Assembly (NCBI GenBank): GCA_025349905.2
Contig: MU624696.1
Coordinates: forward strand, 1 to 30,795
Source: Blastocladiella britannica
Lineage: Eukaryota > Blastocladiomycota > Blastocladiomycetes > Blastocladiales > Blastocladiaceae
DNA length: 30,795 bases
Direction of reading: 5' to 3'
Part shown: positions 12,379-21,739 of the stretch, in pieces
Position numbering within the stretch: position 1 is the first letter of the stretch
Layout of the letters: each line of letters begins with the position of its first letter
Translations under genes and position numbers: made by a program
Notes under the pieces: model-generated
The model's database searches: none
Told to the model about the DNA's origin: nothing
Seen by the model: the letters and a program-made list of their open reading frames with translations, nothing else

Positions 12379-15300
12379 TTAGTGTCCAGTATAACCCTGG
12401 TGGGGTGCTTGGCGCACCCCGGGCGGGGCGGCTGCGGACGACTGCGAGCCCCTCCGCACTCGGACTCGAGGTCGCGGCGCAGATCCGTGGTTGTTGGGAG
12501 CGGGTGCACCACTGCTGCTACCGCCGTCCATGACGCGTGGTCGCTTGGCCGCAGGCGGTTGGCTTGTGCCACGTTGCCACTGTTCGTCGACATGCTGCTG
12601 TTGCCGTTGCTGTTGCTGGTGGTGTTGTGGATGTTGTGGATGTTGTGGCTGCTGTGGCTGCTGTGGCTGCTGTGGAGGATACGGGTGCTGGCGCTGGTGA
12701 TGCTGCAACTGGACGGGAGAGGCCGGCGTCACCTGCTGGTAGTGCTGTGCCTTGGCGGGTCCTGCCGGGGCCATGGGACCGGAATGACTACTGCCGGGCG
12801 AGTGGGCACGCTTGCGAGTGGGCGCCGATCGGCTCGGGCCAGAAGGAGGCGGAACAATGACAGGAGCAGCAACCGAGGGAACATGTACAGGAGTGACGTT
12901 TGCCGCGGCCGCGAGGGACGCCAGCAACGGCATCGACTTGAACAGCGTGTAGTTCGCCGGGACTTGGGTGACCGACGACGTGGACACATCGGCCAGTGGC
13001 CCACGCGCCAGCTGCTGCGGCGGAATCGGGTCTTGCCGGACCACCGCGGCCGGAACCGTCGGCGCAACCGTCGTCACGCCCTTATTTACCAGCGCGCTCG
13101 GGATCTGGATCGAAATCACCTGGTGCTCGGGCACCGATCCAGGCACTGCCGTAACGGCCAATGATGCCGATGTTGGCGTAGACACGGCCGCTGTCGCCTT
13201 TGGCAGCGGCGAATCAGCCTGTCCCGAACCACGAGATGCAGCAGCAGCAGCAGCAGCCGCAGCGGCAGCGGCAGCAGCAGCCGCAGCAGCGCTCTTCTTG
13301 CGCTGCTTGCTCTCGTACTCGTGCCAGCGCTCGCCGTCTTGCAACGCCTCCAGCACCGACCGCGGAGGCATAGGAAGCGGGTCAGCCGCAAACCACGGGT
13401 GCAAGAGCGCCTGGGCGGCAGTGGGGCGGCGCCAGGGCGTCAGCTGCAACAAGCAGTCGGCGAGTTCGAGCGCCAACGCCGACGACTCCTCGGGCTCGGT
13501 GGGCAAGCCCGACCGGTCCTCGCCGTGCTCGGGCGTAAACGCGGCAATCAAGTCGGCGCCGATCGTCTCGCGAAACACGCGCGGAAGCGGTGCGGGCGGC
13601 CGCGTGAGCTCGTACCACGGCAAGTGCGCCGCGGTCGGCCACTGCGCCGTGTCCGGGGTCCCGCAGGTACGGTACACCAGGTCGAGCTGCGTGATCTCGT
13701 CCGTGCCTGGGAACGCCGGTTGACGCAAGTACAGTTCCACCAGAATACAGCCCGCTGACCATAGATCCACCTCGCCGCCGTACCGGGTGGTGCCGAGCAG
13801 CAGTTCCGGTGGGCGGTACCACAGTGTGATGACCCGGTTCGTCAAGTCTGCCTGCGCGGTTCCCTCGGACCAAGCCTCGAGTGCAGCCGAATTGAATGGT
13901 GATGTGGCCGCTGCCGACGACGTGTACAACTGGCTCACATACTTTGCTAGCCCAAAATCAGCTAATTTGAGCTCGCCGCGGCGGTTCAGCAGCAGGTTGG
14001 ACCCCTTGATATCGCGGTGAATGATGCCGTGCCGGTGCAAGAACGCCAGCCCACTCAGAAGCTGCTGCATGAGCGACTTGATATGAGGTGGCTCAAACCG
14101 CACGTGTGGGTGGTGCATGATCCCAGCCAAGTCGTGGTCAAGGTACTCGAACACCATGTACACGAACGTGTTGTTGATGCTGTTGCTGCCACTGCCCTCG
14201 GCCGGCGCCTCGAGCGCCAGATCGCGCAGTGACACCACGTTGGCACAGTCGGTGCGCTGCAGGAGCTGCAGCTCGCGCACGGCCGTGATCGGGAACCCGT
14301 CGCGGGTGGCTTCGATACGAACGCGCTTGAGGGCCACCTGGGTACCCGTGCGCTTGCACCGCGCCAGAAACACTTTGCCGTACGTGCCCTCACCGACCTG
14401 GGCCATGGTTTCGTACACCTCGGGCCCGGTGGGGTCGGGGTAGACCGGCGGCGACGGCGACCGGGGCCTTGGCGCGGGCGGTGCAGGCGGCTGCGACGGA
14501 CGTGTTGGCGACGATTTCGCTGCTCCAGAGCGAGATGCCTTGGATGACGAGCCCGCCGACGCCTCCGTGTAGGGCGTTCGTCGGTCCTGGTCCTGGTACC
14601 GAGATCCACGCGGAGACCGGGACGTGTGGCGCGACCAGCGCCCGCCGCGGTCAAACGGACGGCGGCCGCGCTCCCACCCACTGCGGCCCGTGTGGCTATT
14701 GCCGTACGCGGGACTTGGCGACCGCGACCGCGACCGGCTGCGGCTCCGGCTGCGGCTATCGAGACTGGGCCGCCGGGTATCGCGTCGTCCGTGCTGCTGC
14801 TGCTGCTGTGGTTGACCGCGCATCATTTGTTGCTGCTGTTGCTGCTGCCCAAAGTACCCGTCTTGGCGATGGCTCACGGGTGACGCGCTGGGCGACTGCG
14901 ACGAGCTCCGTGACTGACTCAACGACTGGCTGCGGGACCGGCTGCGCGAATGGCCGGCAACGGCATTGCTGTACTCGCGCGGCGCGCTGTAGTCTCGCCG
15001 CAATCGTGCAGTGGTTTCCGGTCGCCCCCGATTGTGCTGTGCCATGGATGACGACGATGACGGTGCGGGACTGAGCGGGCGGCCGCCGCCCCGAGAGCCA
15101 CCCGAGTGTCGCGGTCCAGACCCCGGGTGCTGCTGTCCCGGACGTCCGCCGCGGGAACCACTACCAGAACCATCATGGTAAGGTGGTCCGTCATCTCCAC
15201 GATCCCCGTCTCCCCAGCGCGAACCTCCGCCACTACCACCCGTTGCGCGATCGGAGTAGCGCGTGGGAGGCGGTGTGTCCCAATCGCGATCAAGATCGTC

Positions 15301-16344
15301 ACGGAGGTCGTGGCCATAGGGTGGCGGCTGGTGTCGGCCGCCGCCGCCGCCGCGCCGCCGATCGTCGTAGGGAGAGGGAGGTGGCGGCGACATGCGGCCG
15401 GTTCCTTTGCGCCGGTCAGAGTAGCCGCGCTGTTGTTGCTGCTGTTGCTGCAAGTGAAGTGGCTGTAATGGAGCATGCCCGCGGTGGTTGTTAAACGACG
15501 ACGACGACGGACCGTCATCGTCAAAGCTCCCGCGGCGGTCGCGCGCGTCCGAGTACCGGCCCGAGTTGCGCGATTCGGGCCGCGATCCGCTGCTCACATG
15601 CGGCGACCCATCGCGGCCGGGCCGGTCCCAGCCGCCACCACCGCCGCGCTCACGGTCACGCTGGTCGCGTTGGTCACGATGGTCGCGTTGGTCGCGTTGG
15701 TCCCGCTGGTCACGATCCATCTTGCCCGATCGGCGGCCAAAGTCGCCGTCCCGGTCCTGGAAGCCGCCTTGCTTGCGCGAGGAGGACGATCCCCCTTGCG
15801 ACCAGTCGTCGCGGCGATTCGTCGTCCGCTTGGCAGAGACCGACCCGCTGCTGCTGCCCGCGTACACGGGCACGTCGCGGCCAAACTCGTCCTTTACCAG
15901 CAACGGGCTGCCCGGCGGCGGCGGCGACCCGGCCAACGCGGACGATGGGTAGTCGCGGTCGCGGTCCGACTCACCTCGGTACCCACGAGCGCCGCCGCCG
16001 CCGCGTCCCGGCTGCATCTGTTGCTGTTGCTGCTGTGATCGGCTGCCATTGCTGTTGGCGTTGCCACCACCGCGCCACCCGTCGCGTCGATCACTCGACG
16101 CAGGCCGCACATGGGGCGGTGGGGAGCCCGGGGAAGGCGATCGGATACGGCGACCAGAAGAAACGCCACCTGCAGGTGCGCTGCCACCACTGCCGCCGCG
16201 GTTGTACGATGCGGCCGGATGCGTTGGCGGCGGGTGCCGGCCGTATCGGGCATGCGCAGGGCCCGGTGGCTGAGGCGAAATATCGCGCTGGCCGCCGCCG
16301 CGTTGTTGCTGTTGCTGCTGCGGGCGTCGGGATGACCGGTCCAT
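12379..16344 (-). CDS. CTK1: RS-rich cyclin-dependent kinase, CDK12/CTK1-like
   Basis: Kinase of the CDK9/CDK12/CTK1 branch, which phosphorylates the RNA polymerase II C-terminal domain during elongation. Start taken at the ATG at 16344-16342; the open frame runs nine codons further up, to a GTG, but no other ATG occurs. 1321 residues. Residues 1-640 are disordered: Gln runs, RGG and RDQ repeats, and RS dipeptide stretches. Kinase domain about 643-986: GEGTYGKV, ALKRV, PITAVRE cyclin helix (PITAIRE in CDK12), HRDIKGSNLLL, DFGLAK (796-801), T-loop Thr835 in TNRVITLWYRPPELLLG. The Lys-Gly-Ser-Asn after HRD is typical of CTK1/CDK12. The activation loop is 25 residues longer than in yeast Ctk1 and may hide an in-frame intron at 13938-13864. 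The C-terminal region has a poly-Ala run and Gln/Pro/His repeats. The cyclin partner is not in the window. Confidence 0.9.
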   Translation of the reverse strand: MDRSSRRPQQQQQQRGGGQRDISPQPPGPAHARYGRHPPPTHPAASYNRGGSGGSAPAGGVSSGRRIRSPSPGSPPPHVRPASSDRRDGWRGGGNANSNGSRSQQQQQQMQPGRGGGGARGYRGESDRDRDYPSSALAGSPPPPGSPLLVKDEFGRDVPVYAGSSSGSVSAKRTTNRRDDWSQGGSSSSRKQGGFQDRDGDFGRRSGKMDRDQRDQRDQRDHRDQRDQRDRERGGGGGWDRPGRDGSPHVSSGSRPESRNSGRYSDARDRRGSFDDDGPSSSSFNNHRGHAPLQPLHLQQQQQQQRGYSDRRKGTGRMSPPPPSPYDDRRRGGGGGRHQPPPYGHDLRDDLDRDWDTPPPTRYSDRATGGSGGGSRWGDGDRGDDGPPYHDGSGSGSRGGRPGQQHPGSGPRHSGGSRGGGRPLSPAPSSSSSMAQHNRGRPETTARLRRDYSAPREYSNAVAGHSRSRSRSQSLSQSRSSSQSPSASPVSHRQDGYFGQQQQQQQMMRGQPQQQQQHGRRDTRRPSLDSRSRSRSRSRSRSPSPAYGNSHTGRSGWERGRRPFDRGGRWSRHTSRSPRGSRYQDQDRRTPYTEASAGSSSKASRSGAAKSSPTRPSQPPAPPAPRPRSPSPPVYPDPTGPEVYETMAQVGEGTYGKVFLARCKRTGTQVALKRVRIEATRDGFPITAVRELQLLQRTDCANVVSLRDLALEAPAEGSGSNSINNTFVYMVFEYLDHDLAGIMHHPHVRFEPPHIKSLMQQLLSGLAFLHRHGIIHRDIKGSNLLLNRRGELKLADFGLAKYVSQLYTSSAAATSPFNSAALEAWSEGTAQADLTNRVITLWYRPPELLLGTTRYGGEVDLWSAGCILVELYLRQPAFPGTDEITQLDLVYRTCGTPDTAQWPTAAHLPWYELTRPPAPLPRVFRETIGADLIAAFTPEHGEDRSGLPTEPEESSALALELADCLLQLTPWRRPTAAQALLHPWFAADPLPMPPRSVLEALQDGERWHEYESKQRKKSAAAAAAAAAAAAAAAAAASRGSGQADSPLPKATAAVSTPTSASLAVTAVPGSVPEHQVISIQIPSALVNKGVTTVAPTVPAAVVRQDPIPPQQLARGPLADVSTSSVTQVPANYTLFKSMPLLASLAAAANVTPVHVPSVAAPVIVPPPSGPSRSAPTRKRAHSPGSSHSGPMAPAGPAKAQHYQQVTPASPVQLQHHQRQHPYPPQQPQQPQQPQHPQHPQHHQQQQRQQQHVDEQWQRGTSQPPAAKRPRVMDGGSSSGAPAPNNHGSAPRPRVRVRRGSQSSAAAPPGVRQAPHQGYTGH
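12590..12674 (-). repeat. Gln/Pro/His triplet repeat in the CDK C-terminus
   Basis: On the plus strand, degenerate CTG/TTG/TGG triplets; in the gene they encode PQQPQQP and PQHPQH runs followed by poly-Gln. Likely prone to length variation and predicted disordered. Confidence 0.8.
13237..13290 (-). repeat. Poly-alanine tract in the CDK C-terminal region
   Basis: Eighteen consecutive Ala codons, mixed GCT/GCA/GCG, bounded by Ser on both sides and just after the basic segment that closes the kinase domain. The mixed codons suggest an old, not recently expanded, tract. Confidence 0.85.
13864..13938 (-). other. Candidate in-frame exonic intron (exitron) in the CDK activation loop
   Basis: On the minus strand this 75-nt stretch begins GTGAGC and ends GTCCGAG, both cuts in phase 0. 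It encodes 25 residues between DFGLAKY and GTAQADLTNRV. Removing it gives the same spacing from DFG to the T-loop Thr (14 residues) as in yeast Ctk1. Its size fits the introns here, but it is much more GC-rich and has no clear branch point. Whether it is spliced, retained or simply coding is open. Confidence 0.35.
15661..15714 (-). repeat. Six 9-nt tandem units (RDQ repeat) in the CDK N-terminus
   Basis: Six near-identical 9-nt units on the plus strand (pattern NTGGTCNCG) encode an Arg-Asp-Gln/His repeat, matching the basic-acidic low-complexity character of RNA-processing proteins. Confidence 0.85.
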
Positions 16345-17477
16345 TTTGTTTGAGGGTTTCCCTGTTGGCACGATCCGCGTTGTTTTTTTTGTGAGTATTT
16401 GTTTTTTTTGCTTTCGTCACCATGGCCACTTCCGGTACGCTTACAGCGTGCTCTATGCCCCCTCTGCCCCCCGAACCACTCGTATTTTGGATTGATGGAT
16501 TTATGTATAAGGACGACGACCTCCATTGAATGCACGACGACATTTATTTGCCAACAAACAACCCGAAAAAACTTGGGCACACGATAAATCCAGAGCGCCG
16601 CCATTGTATACTCGTCATTAAGGGTGCTCAAGACGACGATTAGAGAGGGAAGTGACAATGCATTGTTTACAGCGACACGCTCACGTAAAGCACCAGCACG
16701 AACACCCTGCCGGTACAGGTCACGTCAGGGAGGGAAAAGAGAGGAAATGAGAGCGATCGACATGGCAGACCGCGTCATTCATTCAGCGAACCATACACCT
16801 TGGGCCAGCAAAAGAGGGGGCATACACTCCATACAAAAAAAAAAAAATCAAAAAAAGAGCAACGCACCGGAAGATCAGAGGGTTAAGGGATGGTTGCGAT
16901 GCACACGGAAGCGCGGCAGTTGCTCGTGGTGTAAGCCAGTGTCGTGAAAGAGAGAGTTCTTGTTGATTGGACAGTCAGCACGCTTCCCTTGGATGTATGG
17001 TGTCGTTCGTCGCTTGGTGCCGTTGCCGTCAATGCGTCGACAAAGGACAGGATACGCCTACAAGAGAGGGTAGCAAGAAAACAGAAATACAAACAGGCAG
17101 GTACAAGTACTTTTTCCTGTTGTTGATGAGTTTGGCCCTCAGATACTCGTTGCTCGGCCACTCGTCCGAAAGGATAACTGCGCGCGCACTCAAGACAAGG
17201 AGTACGCGTCTGAGATTACTGTGACACTGTAAGAAATTGTCAGTCCTGTGCTGAATATGTGAGGATAAAAAGCAGTTTACCTATCTGGCGCTTGTCGGCG
17301 AGGCCGGCCACGGATGGTTTCTTGCTTGACGGTTCTTTTTTTCCTGAGCGCTCGAAGCGTTTTTTGTTCAAGTCAAATCTCGAAAGAGAACGATCAAAAC
17401 TCACATAAAAATATTTTCAAGGACCACGGTCGCGCCGTGCCCTCAACGACGGCCAGGACGAAAAAAAAATTGTTAGC
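16345..17477. other. 1.1 kb region without a certain gene
   Basis: This lies between the start of the CDK gene and the stop codon of the HAM1-like gene. The part next to 16344 should hold the CDK promoter and 5' leader; it has A/T runs and an upstream minus-strand ATG (near 16422) in another frame. At 17280-17227 there is a well-formed minus-strand intron signature. An A-run lies at about 16838-16855. No tRNA, rRNA or recognisable protein was found; short open frames on both strands show no family resemblance. Confidence 0.5.
17227..17280 (-). other. Intron-like element downstream of the HAM1-like gene
   Basis: 54 nt on the minus strand, starting GTAAAC, with CTGAC 13 nt before a TTTCTTACAG end. 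It looks as good as the introns inside accepted genes here. It is preceded by a Lys/Arg/Ser-rich open stretch (17378-17281). It could belong to an alternative 3' end of the HAM1-like gene, a 3'UTR intron, or a noncoding transcript. Confidence 0.45.
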
Positions 17478-20119
17478 TCAATAGTAGTACCCGTCGTACT
17501 CGCTCTCTTCCAGGTCGCGCTCGCCCGAGTACATGTAAGCCTCCTCACGATCGCGTTCCTCGACCGTCGTCGCCGCTGGGACTGTTGCCTCCCGACCGAG
17601 AGATTGGCGCTGGCGATACCGCTCCGACAGCGGCGGGCGACTATGGCGGCGCGGGGGACCCCGGGCACTCGATCCCGTGCGCATGAACCCGGGAACCATG
17701 GACCGCAAGAACGACGGCGCCTGAGATCCGGGCACGCCCAGTCGCCGGGTGCGCGCCGACAACCGCGCATTCTTGAGCATCGTCACCTGGGTATCGAACC
17801 ACATGAGGTACCCGAGCAGCGTCTGCTCAATGTTGGCCACGAGCGACCGGCGGATCGCCGACTTGATGGCTGGGGCAACGAGCTTGTACAGTGTACTGTG
17901 TATTTTTTTGTCAGTAGTGGATCCCGCAGCAGCTGAATAAAAAAAGGAGAAAAACATACTCGTGCTTGGTGTGGTGCAGCTGCACCCGAATGTCGTCCAC
18001 GTTGGCTTGCACGCGCAGCGGGATCAGCGTCTGGGTGGTGGCTATCCGATCGAGCTCAAACGCCAGGTGCACGTGGATCCCTTCGCCCGTGATGGCCAGG
18101 TCCGCCACGCCCCAGTCCTTGAGCCGCGGGAACCCGGACTTGCGCTTGTAGTAGAACGACACGTCGTGGATGTCGGCCTGGATCTGGTACGCGTTGAGCG
18201 AAAACACGTGCATGAACCGATCCTCGATCTCCAGCCGCGGCGAAACGGTCGCGCGGTTCATCATCTCCAGCTCAAACAAGTTGGGCAAGAAGTTGGAGCT
18301 GGTGAGGATCACATTGTCGAGGATCAAGTCCATGTCGGCGTCGCGGTGCTCGATCCGCGGCAGGGCCACAAACTTCATTTGCGACAACAGCGCCGGGATA
18401 AACGCCACGCGCAAGTCATTCACCAGGTCGCCCTTGAACATGAGTTGCCCGGCCGCATCGTCGTAAAACGCCGTCTTCCACAGCTGGGTCATGGAATCGG
18501 CCAGGCTCATGGTGACCGGATCGGCCCGCAGCGCATCCAGGAACCCCAGCCCGGACGTGATCGCATCTTGCGCCTCAGGCAGCACCGACCACGCGCGCGC
18601 ACGGTCCATCAGCACCTCGGCGCGCCGCCCGTACTCGGCCGTATCGATCCACGCCGGCTCGCGCATCGCCCGCACGAAAAACTGCCGCGCATCCCGCGCA
18701 AACTCCCGGAAATGCGCGTCGTTTCGCATCCGCGCCGTGAGCAAGTACAGCGACTGCAGGAACGGGTTGAGCGACTCGCCGGCCATGGCCTCGAGCAGCC
18801 GCTTGAGCTCCACCGCCGACGCGTACACGTTGGCGTCTACGTTGCGGTTTGAGATGCCGCTGGTGCCCGGCGCATTGGCAAGCACCTCGGCCACCGAGAG
18901 CAGGTACTCGATGGCCGACTGGTATTCCTCGTCATCGTTCAGCTGGCGCAAGAGCGCGCGCATACGGCGCGCAATGCGGGCGCGCGACTCTTCCGGGACG
19001 GCCGTTTGCAGCTTGGTCATGATGAATGACGCGCGGGCGGTCTGGGCCGTGTGGACTGATGTCTGGCCTGTGGTCTGCCGCGAGCGCCCCGCCTGTTGCT
19101 GGGTAGAGCTGTAGCTGTAGCGCTGACGTGTCTCTGTGCCGCCAATGTCTGGATCCACCACGGACCGGCGGCTGGCGGTTCCGGGTGCATTCAGGATCCG
19201 CTCCGTGCCGTCCTCGTCGAGATAGACCTTGGACCGAGTGGGCAGCGTGCGCGTCACGATCGGCTCGCCGTACCGCCAATCGTCGCGCGTGGTGGTGCGG
19301 ATGGTGGCCGTGTCGGCCAGAAGCGTTTCGTCGCCACCAACAATCCCCGAGTCGTCCACGGCGGCGCCGTACCGGTCGGTCTCGCGGTCGCGATCAGGGC
19401 CCGCTTCCGAGGCAACCGAGGCGGGTGCATCCGTAGTCTCACCAATGATGCGCTCCTTGAGCTTGGCTTGCGCCGTGGTCCCGAAAATGCTTTGCAGAAT
19501 ATCGATCCCCTCAGCCAGAATGCCCCGAAAGTGCGTGCTCGTCAGCAGCAGCTTGATGAGGTTGGTCACTTGGGACGATGCTTCCTTGAGTAGGGTGGGT
19601 TCGACTTTTTTTTCATTTTATTAGTTGTTGTTGTCGAGAAATGGAACTAAAAAAAAAGCAATCATACCTCCAGCAGGCGTGACGGTGGTCCCCTTGGCGG
19701 CCAACGACGTGTGGAAAAACAGCTTCTGGAGCACCTCGGCCTGGTTCTTTTGCACGATAAACGAGCGCAACCCTTCCAGCACCGCCAGCAGATCCGAGAT
19801 CAGCGCGCGGCCGTCATGTGAGATCCGGTAATTGGAGGCGCCAATGCCCGCGATCGATGTCTCGAGCTGGTCGATCGCCAGCAGCAGCATGTTGTTTCCG
19901 GCCAGCTCGCCCGTGGACACCGAGTTGAGCACATCGAGCAGACGGAACTCGCGGTCGCGGGCCTGTTCCTTGGCCTCTTGCGGCGCAACCAGGGTCACTG
20001 CCCCGCGCGTCGGATGGAAGTTGACTTCTTCGTGGATTGGTCGCGAGGTCTGTTTTATATTTTTCCATTGGTTGGTACTGGAGCTGGGTGCTGAATGCGA
20101 TACGTACAAATCTCTTCAT
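17478..20119 (-). CDS. HAM1-like fungal protein, probable lipid-binding (BPI-like) fold
   Basis: Resembles the large fungal HAM1-like family (HAM1 N- and C-terminal domains, formerly DUFs), described as related to BPI/LBP lipid-binding proteins; the molecular role is not settled. Inferred exons: 20119-20108, 20049-19668, 19604-17960 and 17895-17478, giving 818 residues. Exon 1 codes only Met-Lys-Arg-Phe before a GTACGT donor; it is preferred because both sides are phase 0 and the frame runs straight into the conserved region. The N-terminal helical domain includes a DGRALISDLLAVLEGLRSF block. The C-terminal domain (about 530-700) has F.PALLSQMKFVALPRIEH and FYYKRKSGFPRLKDWGVADLAI, the blocks that made me call the family. 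The tail is Arg/Ser-rich and ends in Tyr residues. No signal peptide or membrane helix is seen. Introns are 58, 63 and 64 nt. Confidence 0.75.
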
Positions 20120-20326
20120 TCAGGTGTTGTTAGATTGTCGCGGTGGTATGAATGAATGACAGGAACGGCAAGTGATCCAAGGAGAGAGAGAGGGCGGGGG
20201 AAAAGACAAGTACGTTGTTGTTTTGGGCAAAAATGCGAGACAAGGCACCCTTTCAACTGAGACAAGACAAAAAAAAAAGCATGGTTTGTCTATTCACAGG
20301 AAAAAAGCATCCGAGACACAGAAGAC

Positions 20327-21739
20327 TCAGAACAAGCCGACGGCCACGTCGCTCCAGTCGCCAAAGTCAAACTCGATGGATCCAGGCACGTGCGGCACAG
20401 GTGCGGCCGGGCGAGGCAGCGCCAACGCCGATGCCGACGCCGAGTACCCAGTTTTGCGCTCCATGCGACTCAATTCTGCCACCATACCCTCAAGCCGCGC
20501 ACCCGCCTTGCCGATCGCAGTGTCGGTGACCACGTCGATGGTGCACGAATTGGCCAGCGCCGGGTACCCCTCGCCGATGGCCAGGCACACGTTGCGGACC
20601 ACGTCGTCGCTGCCCACCTCGGCCGCGTGCCGCACTACTTGAATGGTCTTGAGGTGCTCCAAGACCGAGGTACCATCCACTTGTGACGACTTGGAACGAT
20701 CGGCGGCCAGAAGCGTCAACGCCGCGGCCATCGGCACCATCGTATCGAACGCGAAATTCTGCACGCACGTAGCCCGGGCCAGCAAGCTGGACACTACCAC
20801 CGCCGGCATGTTGAAGTAACTGAAATCCAGGGTTTGGATCCGTGCCAGTGCCTGGCTCGCGGCCGTCGGCGGTGGAGGCGCATGATCAATCCCCGAGTCG
20901 GCCAGACTCGCGACCTGGCCGTCGTGCTCGGACCGGAGATCGATTTCCGAGAGCGCGAAACTGGCACGGCGCGACTCGGACCGCTTGAGCGTCTCGTACC
21001 CCGACGGCGATCCGAGCGCGCTCACCGACAGCGACGTGATGGTGGGCACGCTGGCGGCGATCGCCAGCACCGCGTCCAGCGACTCGGCGGTGGCGCTGAG
21101 CATGCGCAGCTCGAGCGCCGAGACGCACGGCAGGCCCGCGTGCATCACTAGGCGCGCCATTTGCACCAGATCAAACACGTCATTGCTCGTGTCGTCTTCA
21201 TCGTCATTGTCGCGCGGTAGGGTGGTGAATGAGTAGGAACTGAGGTGCACCGACTCGAGCGCGATCGTCTTGAGCGACGTGAAATCGGACCACGGCAGCG
21301 CACTGAGGATCGCGGCCACGCCGCACTGCACCGCGTACGGATCGCAGCTGCTGTTGTTGTTCCGGTCAAGGGTCGAGGAAAGCGACTTGGTGACGGCACG
21401 CGCGTCCGAGATGGTCAGCCGACGCAGCGCTCCTGGCCGACCGGCTACCGACAGTGTGTGCAGCACGTGCACCAGATGCGCGTCCGAGTACACGGTCGGC
21501 GACTGAAGCGCCGCCACCGCCAGCGATCCACGCAGTTCACGGCAGGTTCCGCGCAGGGCGGCCAGATCCGAGTGCGGGAGGTACTGCTCGGCAATCACAT
21601 CCAGGATATCTTGGGGCAGGGCGACCAGTGGGGACAATGTAGGTTGAGTTGCGATCTTTTTGTTCTTTTGGGAAGTGGACTTGGTCGCGGATGAGAAGAG
21701 GCGAGTAAAGGAGTTCAGAAGGGAGTGGCGGCGACCCAT
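20327..21739 (-). CDS. F-box-like protein
   Basis: Single exon, 470 residues. After a basic Ser/Lys-rich N-terminus, residues about 37-75 match an F-box: LVALPQDILDVIAEQYLPHSDLAALR..CRELR. F-box proteins bind Skp1 and recruit substrates to SCF ubiquitin ligases. The rest is Leu- and Ser-rich, with recurring patterns such as LETIALESVHLSS-like and LALEL-like segments that could form degenerate leucine-rich repeats, as in many F-box proteins, but I cannot define repeat boundaries. An acidic loop (DNDDEDDTSND) lies near 180. The substrate is unknown. The ATG at 21739-21737 is the first in frame and a TATA candidate sits 73 nt upstream. Confidence 0.7.
   Translation of the reverse strand: MGRRHSLLNSFTRLFSSATKSTSQKNKKIATQPTLSPLVALPQDILDVIAEQYLPHSDLAALRGTCRELRGSLAVAALQSPTVYSDAHLVHVLHTLSVAGRPGALRRLTISDARAVTKSLSSTLDRNNNSSCDPYAVQCGVAAILSALPWSDFTSLKTIALESVHLSSYSFTTLPRDNDDEDDTSNDVFDLVQMARLVMHAGLPCVSALELRMLSATAESLDAVLAIAASVPTITSLSVSALGSPSGYETLKRSESRRASFALSEIDLRSEHDGQVASLADSGIDHAPPPPTAASQALARIQTLDFSYFNMPAVVVSSLLARATCVQNFAFDTMVPMAAALTLLAADRSKSSQVDGTSVLEHLKTIQVVRHAAEVGSDDVVRNVCLAIGEGYPALANSCTIDVVTDTAIGKAGARLEGMVAELSRMERKTGYSASASALALPRPAAPVPHVPGSIEFDFGDWSDVAVGLF

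Noticed and set aside
12590..12674. CAG/CTG-type repeat as an expanded disease-like microsatellite
   Set aside because: The units are interrupted and mixed (TTG, TGG, CTG), typical of ordinary Gln/Pro/His low-complexity coding sequence.
15475..16038. Long plus-strand open frames opposite the CDK N-terminus (also 12382-13164 and 12968-13723)
   Set aside because: Antisense shadows of low-complexity, GC-rich coding sequence; their composition is explained by the complementary RS, RGG and Gln repeats.
16345..16371. CDK gene start at 16371
   Set aside because: That codon is GTG; the first ATG in frame is at 16344. The same reasoning moved the RPAP1 start from 26849 (TTG) to 26825 and the membrane protein start from 28825 (TTG) to 28891.
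16883..17161. 92-codon minus-strand open frame in the 1.1 kb gap
   Set aside because: No conserved motif, ordinary composition, and it overlaps intron-like pyrimidine tracts.
17115..17220. Possible C/D-box snoRNA (TGATGAG ... CTGA) on the plus strand
   Set aside because: The first base of box C does not fit, no terminal stem forms, and no target-complementary stretch could be checked.
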